Source: Gnetum montanum (taxonomy: Eukaryota; Streptophyta; Gnetopsida; Gnetales; Gnetaceae). Taken from it: a DNA stretch of 20,614 bases. Numbering within the stretch: position 1 is the first letter of the stretch; every line of letters begins with the position of its first letter. The notes beneath the pieces were generated by a model. That model worked only from the letters and a program-made list of their open reading frames with translations, ran no database searches and was not told the origin of the DNA. Of the stretch, positions 10,640 through 19,078 are shown one piece after another. The stretch lies in the NCBI GenBank assembly GCA_015680685.1, contig MNCI01029685.1, positions 223,235-243,848 of the forward strand, read 5' to 3'. The position numbers and the translations under genes were made by a program.

Positions 10640-11221
10640 TGATGAGTGGCGAGGTATCCCTACATCCAGCCATATGAATCACAAGTGTTCATGCATGATC
10701 TAGTTGAATTCCATGGATGGGACTAGTTATGCATATAGATCATTATGCCTTGATTCAAGTTCATTGTCTTTCCACTTTGACTTGTGGTAGCTTTATCATG
10801 TATGATTTAGTCTAGAGTGAGGCATATGATTCTTGATGTTGTTTGACCCTAAGCTACTCCTAATGATAATAAAGAAATTAATTATTTAATATAATTAATA
10901 ATGAAAAATAATGTCTAAACTAGCCTATGTGTGATAAGTATCCATTCCTAACCTTTCATACATGCCTTGGACTTTACGTAACTATTGCTAGGATTACAAA
11001 GCATACCGTCACTGGGTATACCAAATGATACACTACTGGGTTACTAAGTAATTACACTTAAGCACTTGCAATTAGTCATACTCATTTCACTTAATGATAG
11101 CAATAATAAAGAGCAAGACATTGGGTACATTTACTGGGTTGTGCCCCAATATTGGGTACAAGACATTGTGGCTTCGATATCAAATATTTGATATCAAAGC
11201 CTTGTAAAACATGACTCATTA
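10640..11221 (-). repeat. 5' LTR of element B, internally deleted (582 bp)
   Basis: On the plus strand it starts TGATGAGT at the primer-site side and ends ACTCATTA beside the GCTTC duplication. It aligns with 2190-3062 except for about 290 bases missing after 11110, which include the TATA box and the R region. The remaining U3 keeps the GATATC repeats, including a perfect 20-bp palindrome at 11176-11195. Without its core promoter this copy could not be transcribed from its own 5' LTR. Confidence 0.9.
10980..11053 (-). repeat. U5 tandem repeats, about 25 bp
   Basis: Three imperfect units have the pattern CACTGGGTTACCAAG plus a short AT tail. The same array occurs at 2528-2602 and at 1-57 (36-bp spacing there). 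A relative lies in the opposite orientation at 12119-12165. Confidence 0.55.
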
Positions 11222-11226
11222 GCTTC
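11222..11226. repeat. Target-site duplication, right copy (GCTTC)
   Basis: Identical to 2185-2189. Removing element B and one copy of GCTTC leaves the reading frame of element A ORF2 continuous across the join. Confidence 0.85.
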
Positions 11227-11520
11227 CCTACCTTTCTGTCTTCAAATTGCCTTTGTATTTCCATAAAATAGAGTTATGCAAGGTTGGAATTATGCTTGCC
11301 CATTAGAATTGTACTTCCTATAGCCACATAAGATGATAGTCAATTGGGTCATTTTGTTGGGAACAAATGATAAGTGCCAATTTTAAAGTATATCCTCTCC
11401 TCTAGAGTTAGTTCATTATAGCCTTTGTCTTCTTTATCATAAGCTCATTTCAGCCATGAATTTCTAGTTTCAGGATTAGATTAGGTGGATAGATGTGCTA
11501 CCCATGCCCCTTCGTTGGGT
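11227..11520 (-). pseudogene. Element A ORF2, N-terminal conserved domain (separated from its C-terminus by element B)
   Basis: The minus frame aligns residue by residue with 5500-5210 of element B: AHLST, LTLEERIYFKIGTYHLFPT, GSTILMGKHNSNL and LYFMEI have direct counterparts. In-frame stops are present, but I see no frameshift. This is the stretch resembling the Athila env-like / putative plant transposon domain. The reading continues at 2189, on the far side of element B, where PCLIRKLC follows. Homology fades at about 11520, just before the minisatellite of the next LTR, so anything upstream in element A is missing here. Confidence 0.7.
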
Positions 11521-11530
11521 ATTTATGAGA

Positions 11531-11721
11531 GTAGTTACTCTAGTGGTTTATTCTAATTATTAGAGTAGTTACTCTAGCAGTTTATTCTAATTATTAGAGC
11601 AGCTACTCTAACGGTTTATTCTAATTATTAGAGCACTTACTCTAGCAATTTATTCTAATTATTAGAGTAGTTACTCTAGTGGTTTATTCTAATTATTAGA
11701 GTGGTTACTCTAATTATTAGA
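11531..11721 (+). repeat. 34-bp minisatellite in U3 of LTR E
   Basis: There are five 34-bp units (11531, 11565, 11599, 11633 and 11667) and a 21-base shortened sixth unit at 11701-11721. Each unit pairs a GTAGTTACTCTA segment with TTTATTCTAATTATTAGA. The units differ at only a few positions. The array ends 18 bases before the TATA box. Confidence 0.9.
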
Positions 11722-11738
11722 GTACTTGCTCCCAAGTC

Positions 11739-11746
11739 TATAAATA
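11739..11746 (+). promoter_or_regulatory. TATA box of LTR E
   Basis: TATAAATA sits directly downstream of the minisatellite. AATAAAG at about 11909 could act as a polyadenylation signal. Confidence 0.65.
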
Positions 11747-12261
11747 CAGTGCCCAGGCACACAATTGGAAAGAAGTCTTTCAACAAAAGGAAGTCTTTCA
11801 GCAGTCAAGTAGCAGTTAGAGTATTTTCCAAGTGCCTACAGTAGGAGGTCTAAGTGTGGACAGATCTTTATTTGAGCATTGGGTACCTAAGCACACCTTG
11901 TGTATAGCAATAAAGACATGCTCTTCGATTCATCCTTGCAACACTTGAGATTTGTTTCCTTACACATTTTCTTTATTTTATTTTATTTTCTTATGCATTT
12001 ATTTTATTTTATTTTATTTTATGCACTTTACATTTATGTTATTAGCATAGCAATTCATTTTTATCAATTAAGCAAATTGTTAAATTACACAAGCACGACC
12101 GCTTTGAGCATATGTGTAATGCTTGGTAACCCAGTAATGATTACCATTTCGTAATCCCAGTAGTGTTGCACTGGTTCAGTAGCATTCTTACCTATCTCCT
12201 CACTCAAAAAATACCACAAGAGTTAAACCTTAAGAAGAAATAATAATTTCTTCATTGAGCT

Positions 12262-12837
12262 AAGTACTTTATGGAGATCAATGGGCAACTTTACAAAGTG
12301 TGTCCCGATGGCTTGGTTCGATGGTGTGTTCCCGATATAGATCAATTGAGAGTTCTCCAAGATGCTGATGAGGGTCCTTGTGGGGATCATAATTCTAGGA
12401 GATGAATGGCCATCAAGATCTTACTTACAGGATATTATTGGCCTACATTGTTTCGGCACACCCATCATTTTGTCCAATGTTGTGAGCACTGTCAACGTGA
12501 TGGGGGAATGACTACTAGAATGGAGGATCTAAAATAAAAGATCCAAATGTTAGAACCCTTCGACATTTGGGGAATTGATTTTATGGAGCCAATTACACCA
12601 ATGTCCAATGGAAAAGCCTATATCATTGTTGCTATTGATTACCTAACTAAATTGGCAGAAGCAACTACTGTTAAGGATTGTACATCATCTACAACTGCAT
12701 GATTTCTTCAACAACAAATCATAAACAGGTTTGGTGTGCCTTGTGCACTTATTTTAGACAATGGTACCCACTTCACAGGTGCAACTTTTCATAAATTAAT
12801 GCAACACTTAGGGGTTGAGCATAAATTGACTACCCCA
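12262..12837 (+). pseudogene. Ty3/gypsy integrase fragment, truncated before the catalytic Glu
   Basis: One frame from about 12262 (Met codon at 12271) runs to a proline codon ending at 12837. Counting from that Met, it shows His40, the GYYWPTL motif, a Cys71-x2-Cys74 pair of the zinc-binding domain, catalytic Asp103 in GIDFMEPI and Asp163 in LILDNGTHF, at the normal spacing of 60. The first zinc-ligand His appears replaced by Asp (LQDADEGPCGDH). Three in-frame stops occur (TGA 12403, TAA 12535, TGA 12700). The catalytic Glu and C-terminal region should follow but are replaced at 12838 by the LTR of element G. Integrase inserts element DNA into chromosomes; this copy is dead. The rest of its parent pol is not in the window. 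Confidence 0.85.
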
Positions 12838-12994
12838 TGAAACACCGTAGAAATTGCGGATCGGCCTGAGGTGAAGATTCATAGTTCAAGCACAAGCTCA
12901 TAGCAATCCAGAAGTCCGAACAACACAAAAGGAAAGGGGGAGGCACAACACCAAGTTTCCGAAATTTCTTGAAATTCTAACTTTGTTGCTCTTT

Positions 12995-13565
12995 ACGCTA
13001 CATTATGCAACATAGTGTTACTCTTTACGCTACATTACGCAAGGTAGCGTGACTTCTTACGTTACGTAGTGTAACGTAATTTCATTCAACATAACTTTGC
13101 GCAGTGTGGCGAAGGTAACTCATCAAAGCAATGGAGTCAACAGAAATTTGAACTTTGGCCCATATGACAAGTCTAAAAGCCCAAGTAGCGGTCTATGACT
13201 TGTCGCATATTCCAACAAATTTTTTGATCAAACTCAACGTTAAAGGAAGCATTAGCTGATTTACGCTTTATTACGCTACGCAACGTCAGCAAGAGTAACA
13301 TGCTAAAAGTTAACCACTTTGACGCTCTACAACGCTCTGCTGCATAAGGAGCGTAACATGTGGGGAATCCGCCTCATTACGCTCTACTACGCTATGCAGC
13401 GTAAACGAGCGTAATGCGATATAAAGTCAGTTAAAGCAATATCAGACACACACCTGTCATCCATACGTAGCAATACGCTTATCAACATATCACAGTATAA
13501 TCGCAAGACAGTTTTCAGCAAGAGTGGTTTACGGCACATTTTGCCCTCAAAGCGTAATGCGACGT
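12995..13565. repeat. Dispersed TTACGCT / AGCGTAA motif cluster in U3 of LTR G
   Basis: TTACGCT, ACGCTC and their reverse complements recur about every 20-60 bases (about 12998, 13026, 13045, 13260, 13271, 13321, 13350, 13377, 13388, 13398, 13408, 13475, 13551), often as facing pairs such as TACGCTATGCAGCGTA at 13387-13402. The cluster ends about 100 bases upstream of the TATA box. Confidence 0.65.
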
Positions 13566-13660
13566 CACCACTCTTAACATAAAAGTTTGCCAAGTCAACG
13601 GTGTCTGAAGGTTCGAGACACGTGTCATCAGGGCCGCACCTTTCCATATGATGCTGAACT

Positions 13661-13668
13661 TATAAATA
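13661..13668 (+). promoter_or_regulatory. TATA box of LTR G
   Basis: ACTTATAAATACCCC lies about 820 bases from the LTR start. It is the only good TATA box in this LTR. Confidence 0.65.
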
Positions 13669-14452
13669 CCCCAGTTGACAAAGAAAAAAGGAAGGGGGGG
13701 GATATCTTTTTAGACTTCTTTTTAGACTTTTAGCACTTTTGAGACTTTTTCCGAATAGCACATAAGGCATTGTTTGAGCATTGACAGCAAGAGCAAAAAC
13801 AGTCTTCTTACGATGGTTCTCTTCATTGGCAACCATCAGCAGCTTCAGGCAGAGACTACCGAAGGCAAGAGGAGGAGTAGATCAGAGATCGAGAGATTAT
13901 CTAGTGTGATTGGCAAGCCTTACTGATCAGAAACAATTGATCAATAGGTGTCCAGGCTTGACCTTCCTTGCATTCCATTTCCGGCTTACGAGGTAGATCA
14001 ACCTACAATCTGTGCTCCCTTTTTACAGTCTTCCTATTGTTTGTATACACTTCACATGAATATAAGCAAAATATTCCATCAGAACATTATATCTAATACA
14101 TTCAGCTTTTGAATCAAACCTTAGATCCTGGAATTGCGCATATTCCCTGAATCTGGTTTTTTCTTGTCACCTTGACAATATGGTTATCCCAAATCCATTT
14201 GCATCATTTTCTACTCCTTCGACGATTCATCGAATCAAATTGTTTCATGAAACATACGCATAAATATACATTACCACGGTATTCGATAAATTTTACTGAT
14301 TAGTAAGTCCCTGTCTGATCGACAAGACGATTCAGGGCACTGCGGATTCATTTCTCCAGCATGGCCCTCGCACGAATCCGTGGTCAAGATTGTGTACGCG
14401 GATCTTCATTCGGAATTTCCAGTGACCAACGTTTTCCATCGTTACAATTTTC

Positions 14453-14477
14453 TGGCACTAGAAGGAGGGCTTGAACC
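14453..14477 (+). other. Primer-binding site of element G (tRNA-Asn)
   Basis: The 25 bases starting TGGCACTAGAAGGAGGG complement the 3' end of plant nuclear tRNA-Asn(GUU), as recalled, from the CCA through the T-loop, with one mismatch (CG in the tRNA complement reads CA here). This is longer than the usual 12-18-base match. It lies six bases after the LTR end. Confidence 0.85.
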
Positions 14478-14701
14478 TTTGATCCGTATTTTACGAGTAA
14501 CCCTGTATGCAATTCATACCCGCATTTGCATAACGTAAACGTAATACCTCCAAGGAAGTTTACGAAATTGTGTGGTGTGAATTGGTCACAGTAACAATTC
14601 CTTTGGAATCCTACAGGGTAGAAAGCCTAATCGTGATTCTGTTTGGTCATAGCCTTTGCTTTTTGCAACCTTCCCATTTGTTGTCATCAATTTATTTGAA
14701 A
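14478..14701 (+). other. Leader between primer site and gag of element G
   Basis: The gag frame is open upstream to 14570, but the first Met that opens the conserved reading is at 14702. No other feature is visible here. Confidence 0.5.
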
Positions 14702-17700
14702 ATGAATTCTGCACACACAACTACCACCGCTATGATTATCGTTGACCTGGGTGCCACAACCGCAAATCCCATTACCATTCCTGAATCAGTTTTCGGTGCG
14801 ATAGGTCTTCAGGGACCGTTGCGTCGTTCATTGAGATTACAGGGTAGGGATCCTTCATTCACCGTTGTAACTCTTGAAGAATATAACTTCCTTTACGTCA
14901 AAATCCAAGCGAAGCTCACCCTTAGCCAAGCTGAGATAGAGGCAAAGTGACATTACGAGCTGATTTACAAAAGGGGTCAATACTTCACCCCTACCACATG
15001 TGACTACATCCCTCTTACTGAGCATTATCATGAAATTTTGTCACAACTCATCATGGCTAGGAATCAAATCACACCATCTGTTGTAGAGCCACAAAACGGG
15101 GAGGAGGAAGATGAATTCGCAACCCAGTCGAAACATGCGGATTCATATCACACCCTCAGCCCGCATACCTACACAAATCCCTTGTTTCATCCCCTCACCA
15201 ATGAAGTCACCCATCTCAACCTGATCTTAGCCATCCAAATGCACATCCCCACTCCCATCGTCCCGCAGGCCACCATGCAGCCCTCGGCCTTGCAGGTGCA
15301 AATTCCACCTCAAGGTAACGTAGGAACAATTTCCTTGCCGCATATAATCAAGGTTCCATCGGTGATACCTGTGTCTACTGCCCCTCATTTTATTCCCCAA
15401 GTGCAGATCCATACCACGCCCATAACTCACCTAGTGCAAAATCCAGTGCAAACCTTATCAGCATAGCCTGTTGCGAGCCACCAGATCGCAACCACCATCT
15501 AGTCACAGCGACCTGTGCAATAGCCTACGGCTGGTCAATGGATCATGCCCGTTGCACATAGTAGTCAATCTGTGTTCTACGGTGCACCACCCTTGGCTAC
15601 ATCTACCGTACATGTTCCATAGATGACTGCACAATACCCTCACACTTTCCACACTGCACGTCCAGCAATGGCCAACTTGTCTGCACAGCCTACCTGGTGG
15701 TGGGTTCCACAGGTGGCTCCGTCCACAGGGACAGTCCCTGTTGCACCGTCTGTTGGCCAAGCCACCGCATCCTTTCCATTATCCAATACTACTCTTCCGA
15801 TCCAACCCCCTGCTCCTCAGGTGCCAACATCATCTTCAACAGGTCTGGATCAAGCTTTCTTGCTTATTCAGACCCTCATTGAAGAAGTTAAACGCCTTAA
15901 GGCTGTTGGCTCTAATACAATACAGGTCATGAACTTTTACCATGATGACCCCATCAGTCCAGTAGTCCCCATGTTGTCATTACCTCCGGGGATGTCTCTG
16001 CCCCATTTTACCAAATATAACAGGGAAGGTAATCCTAACGCTCACCTTGTCACCTTTAGATATGAATCCTTGCTATTACAATAGTGGACTCATACTATTA
16101 TACGTGTCTTTGCAATGTCTCTGGCAGGTAAGGCCTTGGATTGGTATCAGGCCTTCCCTCGTTCTTCCATCTCAACCTTGGAAGAACTTCTAACACAATT
16201 TGTGACTCATTTTAAATATAATTTAAAATCAAAGGTCACATTAGATCAACTTATGGGGGTGAAACAGGACCCACTCGAGCCAGTCTAAAAGTTTATACAA
16301 CGATGGAGCGCTACTCTGAACGAAATCCATGAGCCTATCATGGAAGCCCACCTGTTGGCTATTTTCAAAGGAGCAGTTAATGACTTCATCAAGTCTAAAC
16401 TATATTACCTCGCCCCTGACTCCCTAAGCCAAGCCTTCGCCCAAACCAAGAGCATCCAAGATGCTGCAGAGGCTAGCAAAGATCCAGCATATGTGGCCTA
16501 TAAGAACACAAATAGCAAGGGTAAGGACAAAGTTAAAGCAACACAAACAACAGTAGTTGCGTTGGCCGAGGGTGCCAAAAAGAAGAACAACAAAAAGGCA
16601 CCCACAACGCCTGAAGGAACCACAGCTAGCGTAAGAAGCACTGGCCAGGAGGCACCTGCCCCTGAACAACCCTCACAGGCAAAGCCAAATTTCGAGTGTA
16701 AAGATTGCTCGAAATATATAGCTCTGCCCATAAAGCATTCGGAACTGCTGAGATAGTTATTAGGAGCGGGATATATTCAAAACAAGAAAATATCCGAAGA
16801 GGCTCTGAAACGTCACAGGCATCATTGTGAACTGCTAAAGAACCCTTCTTTAGCTCTACCCAATGAACCGCCGGTCCCAAAGTCTTTTAGGCTAGATCCT
16901 TTTTGTGACTACCACTAGCTGTGTGGTCACGATACTAATTATTGCTGGGCATTGAAGGACGATATTCAACGCATGATTGACAATGGTTCCTTGACGTTAG
17001 ACAGCAGCAGTCTGACACATCCCAAAAACCAGGCGATGCATGTGTATAAGGACCCGTTAAATGCAAATGACACACCGTACATAATCAACATGGTGAGTAT
17101 GGACACTAAGGGGAAGGTACCACCTAAGCAGCCCTTTATGTTGTGGGTACCTATCAGCTCATCTCAAGGGCCAAGTTCCTCACGAGCGGTGGGCAACACC
17201 TCGAGGCCGCCCTTTGTTATTAGGATGCCTTCCCAAACTGTAACTCAATCCCCCATTCATAACAAAATCACAGCCATGCCCACCTCTACCCCCAAAGCCC
17301 CTTTTATCATTAGGATGCAAAAACGACCAGCTGCCTCCTTTACGCAAGGGCAAATCTCTAAACCTCCATCTAGTGAAAAGAGGGAAAGAGAAATGTCAAC
17401 TAACGCAATCAAAGACCGCTCTACGCTAGGATTTGCTAGGCCCAAACCCTTGGCTTCCGTACCTTCGCCTATACCTCCCGAGCAAGACAAAGGTATGGAA
17501 ACACAGCCACCTCCCCTTGGCAAAAATAAACACAACCCTCTCGCGGATACTATTCCACCTCGTGAAATTCGTCTCCTAGGGCGAATGGAAGAAGAAAGGG
17601 GAGACAAGCAACCTAGCCAAGAGCAGGATCTCCTTGACACATTTACACAAGTCAAACAGGCTCTGAAATAGAAAAACACAACATTGAGCCTTTATGACTT

Positions 17701-17734
17701 ACTTATGACGTCTCAGAAGCACCGAGAGGCTAAC
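14702..17734 (+). pseudogene. gag: Element G gag polyprotein (Tat/Ogre-like), stop-riddled
   Basis: One frame runs from the Met at 14702 to about 17734 (about 1,010 codons) without a frameshift. In-frame stops lie at 14948 (TGA), 15464, 15500, 15521, 15620 and 16082 (TAG), 16286 (TAA), 16754, 16916 and 17669 (TAG). The order is: an N-terminal region; a Pro/Thr/Gln-rich stretch (15150-15850); a gag core (about residues 430-560: LPHFTKYNREGNPNAHLVTF, then SLAGKALDWYQAFP, then FIQRW); a basic Lys/Ala linker; a zinc-knuckle-like Cys735-x2-His738-x4-His743-x4-Cys748 followed by CWALKDDIQRMIDNG; and a Pro/Ser-rich tail ending in LYDLLMTSQKHREA, a motif known just before protease in this lineage. 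The sequence after the 17669 stop still reads as family-like, so that stop is also a mutation. Gag builds the particle and binds RNA. It is cut off by the LTR fragment at 17735. Confidence 0.85.
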
Positions 17735-18159
17735 AACTAGAAATTAATTGCTTAATTTAACTACATTAAAGTAAAGTAAATGAAAATAAAGTGCATTAAA
17801 GAAAACATTAATCTATTCTCAGTGCTACAAGGATGATCAAAAGGGTTCATTTTTATTCCCATTACATTGCTGTGCTAAGGTATATTAGTGTTTGAACAAG
17901 GATCCATACGCACTTAGACTTCTATTGTAGGCACTTAGAAATATTCTAACTTTGGAGAAAACAAACTACAAGAGCTTCGCTACTCAACTAAAGTTTCTAT
18001 TTGAAAATATTGAGCCCAAGCGCTATATTTATAGGTCGACATATACCCTATGATATCAGATATTCGACATCACATCTTGGGCTTTGACATCGGGTATCCG
18101 ATGTTGAGGCTTTAATATCAGATATTTGATATCGGGACCACTCAAAACATGATTCATCA
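17735..18159 (-). repeat. LTR D, truncated minus-strand copy of the A/B family
   Basis: The right end is GATTCATCA, matching the family start TGATGAGT. It has the GATATC array (about 18050-18142, 29-bp units), a TATA box at 18026-18033, the block AGCTTCGCTACTC shared with LTR A (391-403), and a block at 17925-17960 shared with LTR E. At its left, AAATTAATTGCTTAATTTAA resembles 2425-2445, after which the rest of U5 is missing. It joins gag of element G without a recognisable U5 terminus or target duplication, so a deletion or recombination is likely. Confidence 0.65.
18026..18033 (-). promoter_or_regulatory. TATA box of LTR D
   Basis: The minus strand reads CCTATAAATATAG next to the GATATC array, as in LTRs A and B. 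Confidence 0.6.
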
Positions 18160-18632
18160 AGGTGTAAGAGGAAGAAGCCTAAAGATGACTGTGTAGATGA
18201 ACTAATGATGAAGCACACATGCAAATAAATGTTTTTAGCTTTTAGGAAGACTTATTGGACAATATTTATCAAATGTGTTAACTTCTACAAAGACTAATTA
18301 GATGATATCTAATTATGTATATTTTTATTTTATTATGCATATGTGATCATATAGTACTCTATTCATGGAGTAAATTTGAACCCTGACCTAACCCAAAATA
18401 TATTCCTTGTTTCCTTTTGTCCTTAAATTAAGATTTGGAGTTCATTTTTAATTATAATTAAATATTGCATAAATATTTCTTTATTAAGGAAGTACCTTAG
18501 GATAATGTCCTACCTAGAATCTAACGTTACTAATGTGTTCGACATGTTATAAAATGTATGTTTTGATCCTTGGTTTACTAGAATTGAAGTTACAGTTCTA
18601 AAGATATCACACTTTCTAGTTTGCTAGAATAC

Positions 18633-18680
18633 TATAAATGTAAATGTAAACATAAATGTAAATTAAATGTAAATGTAAAA
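18633..18680. repeat. (AAATGT)n-type simple repeat
   Basis: Imperfect runs of AAATGT are followed by an AT-rich, palindrome-prone stretch (to about 18782) with repeated ATGCAT and ATATGT words. Confidence 0.7.
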
Positions 18681-18986
18681 GCATGTTCATGCAAAAATGT
18701 ATACATTTTATGTATATATATATTATATGCATAGCATATTATGCATGGCATAAACATATGTGTTAAACATATAACATATGTTGTATTTTTAAAAACAATC
18801 CATTGCCTCCATAACAAGTTTCTTCTCATTGCCTTTCTCATCCCTGTGCATCAAGAATTTTCTATTTCTAAAATAAAAACTATTTTTCATCTTGTTTGTT
18901 TGTTTTTGAATCATTTTAAACCTAGTTTCTTTCGTTTCTCAACATGTACAAAGCTAAGGTGTCATATTGCATGTGAATATTCCACT

Positions 18987-18994
18987 TATAAATA
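18987..18994 (+). promoter_or_regulatory. TATA box of LTR H
   Basis: CACTTATAAATAGATT is the same TATAAATA octamer seen in the other LTRs of the window. Confidence 0.5.
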
Positions 18995-19078
18995 GATTAT
19001 AGCCTTCGATACATCTTGCTTCTGATACATTAGTTCAAAGCGAAGTAGAAGGTTGATTTTGGGCATCTTGACAAGGAA

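Larger units (their letters stand above)
2190..11221 (-). mobile_element. Element B: full-length, non-autonomous Ty3/Athila-like retrotransposon nested in A
   Basis: This is a 9.03-kb element on the minus strand. Its LTRs (2190-3062 and 10640-11221) share about 470 bases of clear alignment at roughly 85% identity by eye, plus matching U3 ends, and it is flanked by identical GCTTC. Reading in its own direction, it holds the 5' LTR, a one-base spacer, a primer site resembling the tRNA-Asp complement, a gag, about 2 kb of mostly unassigned DNA with an LTR-like promoter, ORF2, a short purine tract and the 3' LTR. I searched the minus strand between gag and ORF2 for protease (DTG/DSG), reverse transcriptase (YxDD) and integrase motifs and found none. 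It therefore probably relied on enzymes supplied in trans. The LTR divergence and numerous stops show an old, dead copy. The Athila-like label rests on the primer type, the gag pattern and the ORF2 domain. Confidence 0.85.
11531..12208 (+). repeat. LTR E, plus-strand relative of the A/B LTR family
   Basis: Downstream of its TATA box the sequence aligns with the minus-strand LTR at 17735-18159: the shared block near 11815-11860 has AAGTGCCTACAGTAGGAGGTC, and a CATCCTTG...CACTTGAGA block follows. Near 12119-12165 it carries the family's U5 words (GCTTGGTAACCCAGT). The end near 12208 (CTCACTCA) matches the usual CACTCATCA terminus. The left boundary is uncertain; the minisatellite replaces the GATATC array of the other copies. 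There is no primer site after it, and integrase sequence begins at once, so this is a solo or rearranged LTR. Confidence 0.6.
12838..14446 (+). repeat. 5' LTR of element G (about 1.6 kb)
   Basis: It begins TGAAAC, directly after the broken integrase frame, and ends GTTACA, six bases before the primer site; the termini are near-inverted repeats. It contains a TATA box at 13661-13668, a cluster of TTACGCT-type motifs (12995-13565) upstream and a leader downstream. It is markedly richer in CpG than the rest of the window. Short ORFs inside it (for example minus 13387-13647) are not credible genes. Confidence 0.8.
12838..17734 (+). mobile_element. Element G: Tat/Ogre-like Ty3 retrotransposon, 3' part missing
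   Basis: It has a 5' LTR (12838-14446), a primer-binding site matching tRNA-Asn (14453-14477) and a gag of about 1,000 codons. Sequence stops at about 17734 where a minus-strand LTR fragment begins. Protease, reverse transcriptase, integrase and the 3' LTR are absent. Its left end cuts an integrase frame exactly where TG starts; the candidate 5-base target is CCCCA at 12833-12837, but the other copy is not in the window. Confidence 0.8.

Noticed and set aside
11222-11243. Polypurine tract beside the 5' LTR of element B
   Set aside because: It looks purine-rich on the minus strand, but it is the interrupted ORF2 of element A carrying the target duplication.
11531-11721. CRISPR-like repeat array
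   Set aside because: The units are contiguous without spacers and the setting is a plant LTR, so it is a minisatellite.
11900-12154. 84-codon plus-strand ORF rich in Phe and Tyr
   Set aside because: It results from a TTTTA-rich stretch in LTR E and has no conserved domain.
13387-13647. 86-codon minus-strand ORF in the element G LTR
   Set aside because: It lies in U3 among the TTACGCT motifs, has no recognisable domain, and has no neighbour that would support it.
14453-14485. Possible tRNA gene fragment
   Set aside because: Only the acceptor/T-arm complement is present, on the strand and at the distance from an LTR end expected of a primer-binding site.
15227-15760. Minus-strand ORFs rich in Arg/Cys/Gly
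   Set aside because: Antisense shadows of the Pro/Thr/Gln-rich part of gag, with composition explained by that strand.
17257-17679. 140-codon minus-strand ORF
   Set aside because: Antisense shadow of the Pro/Ser-rich gag tail of element G.
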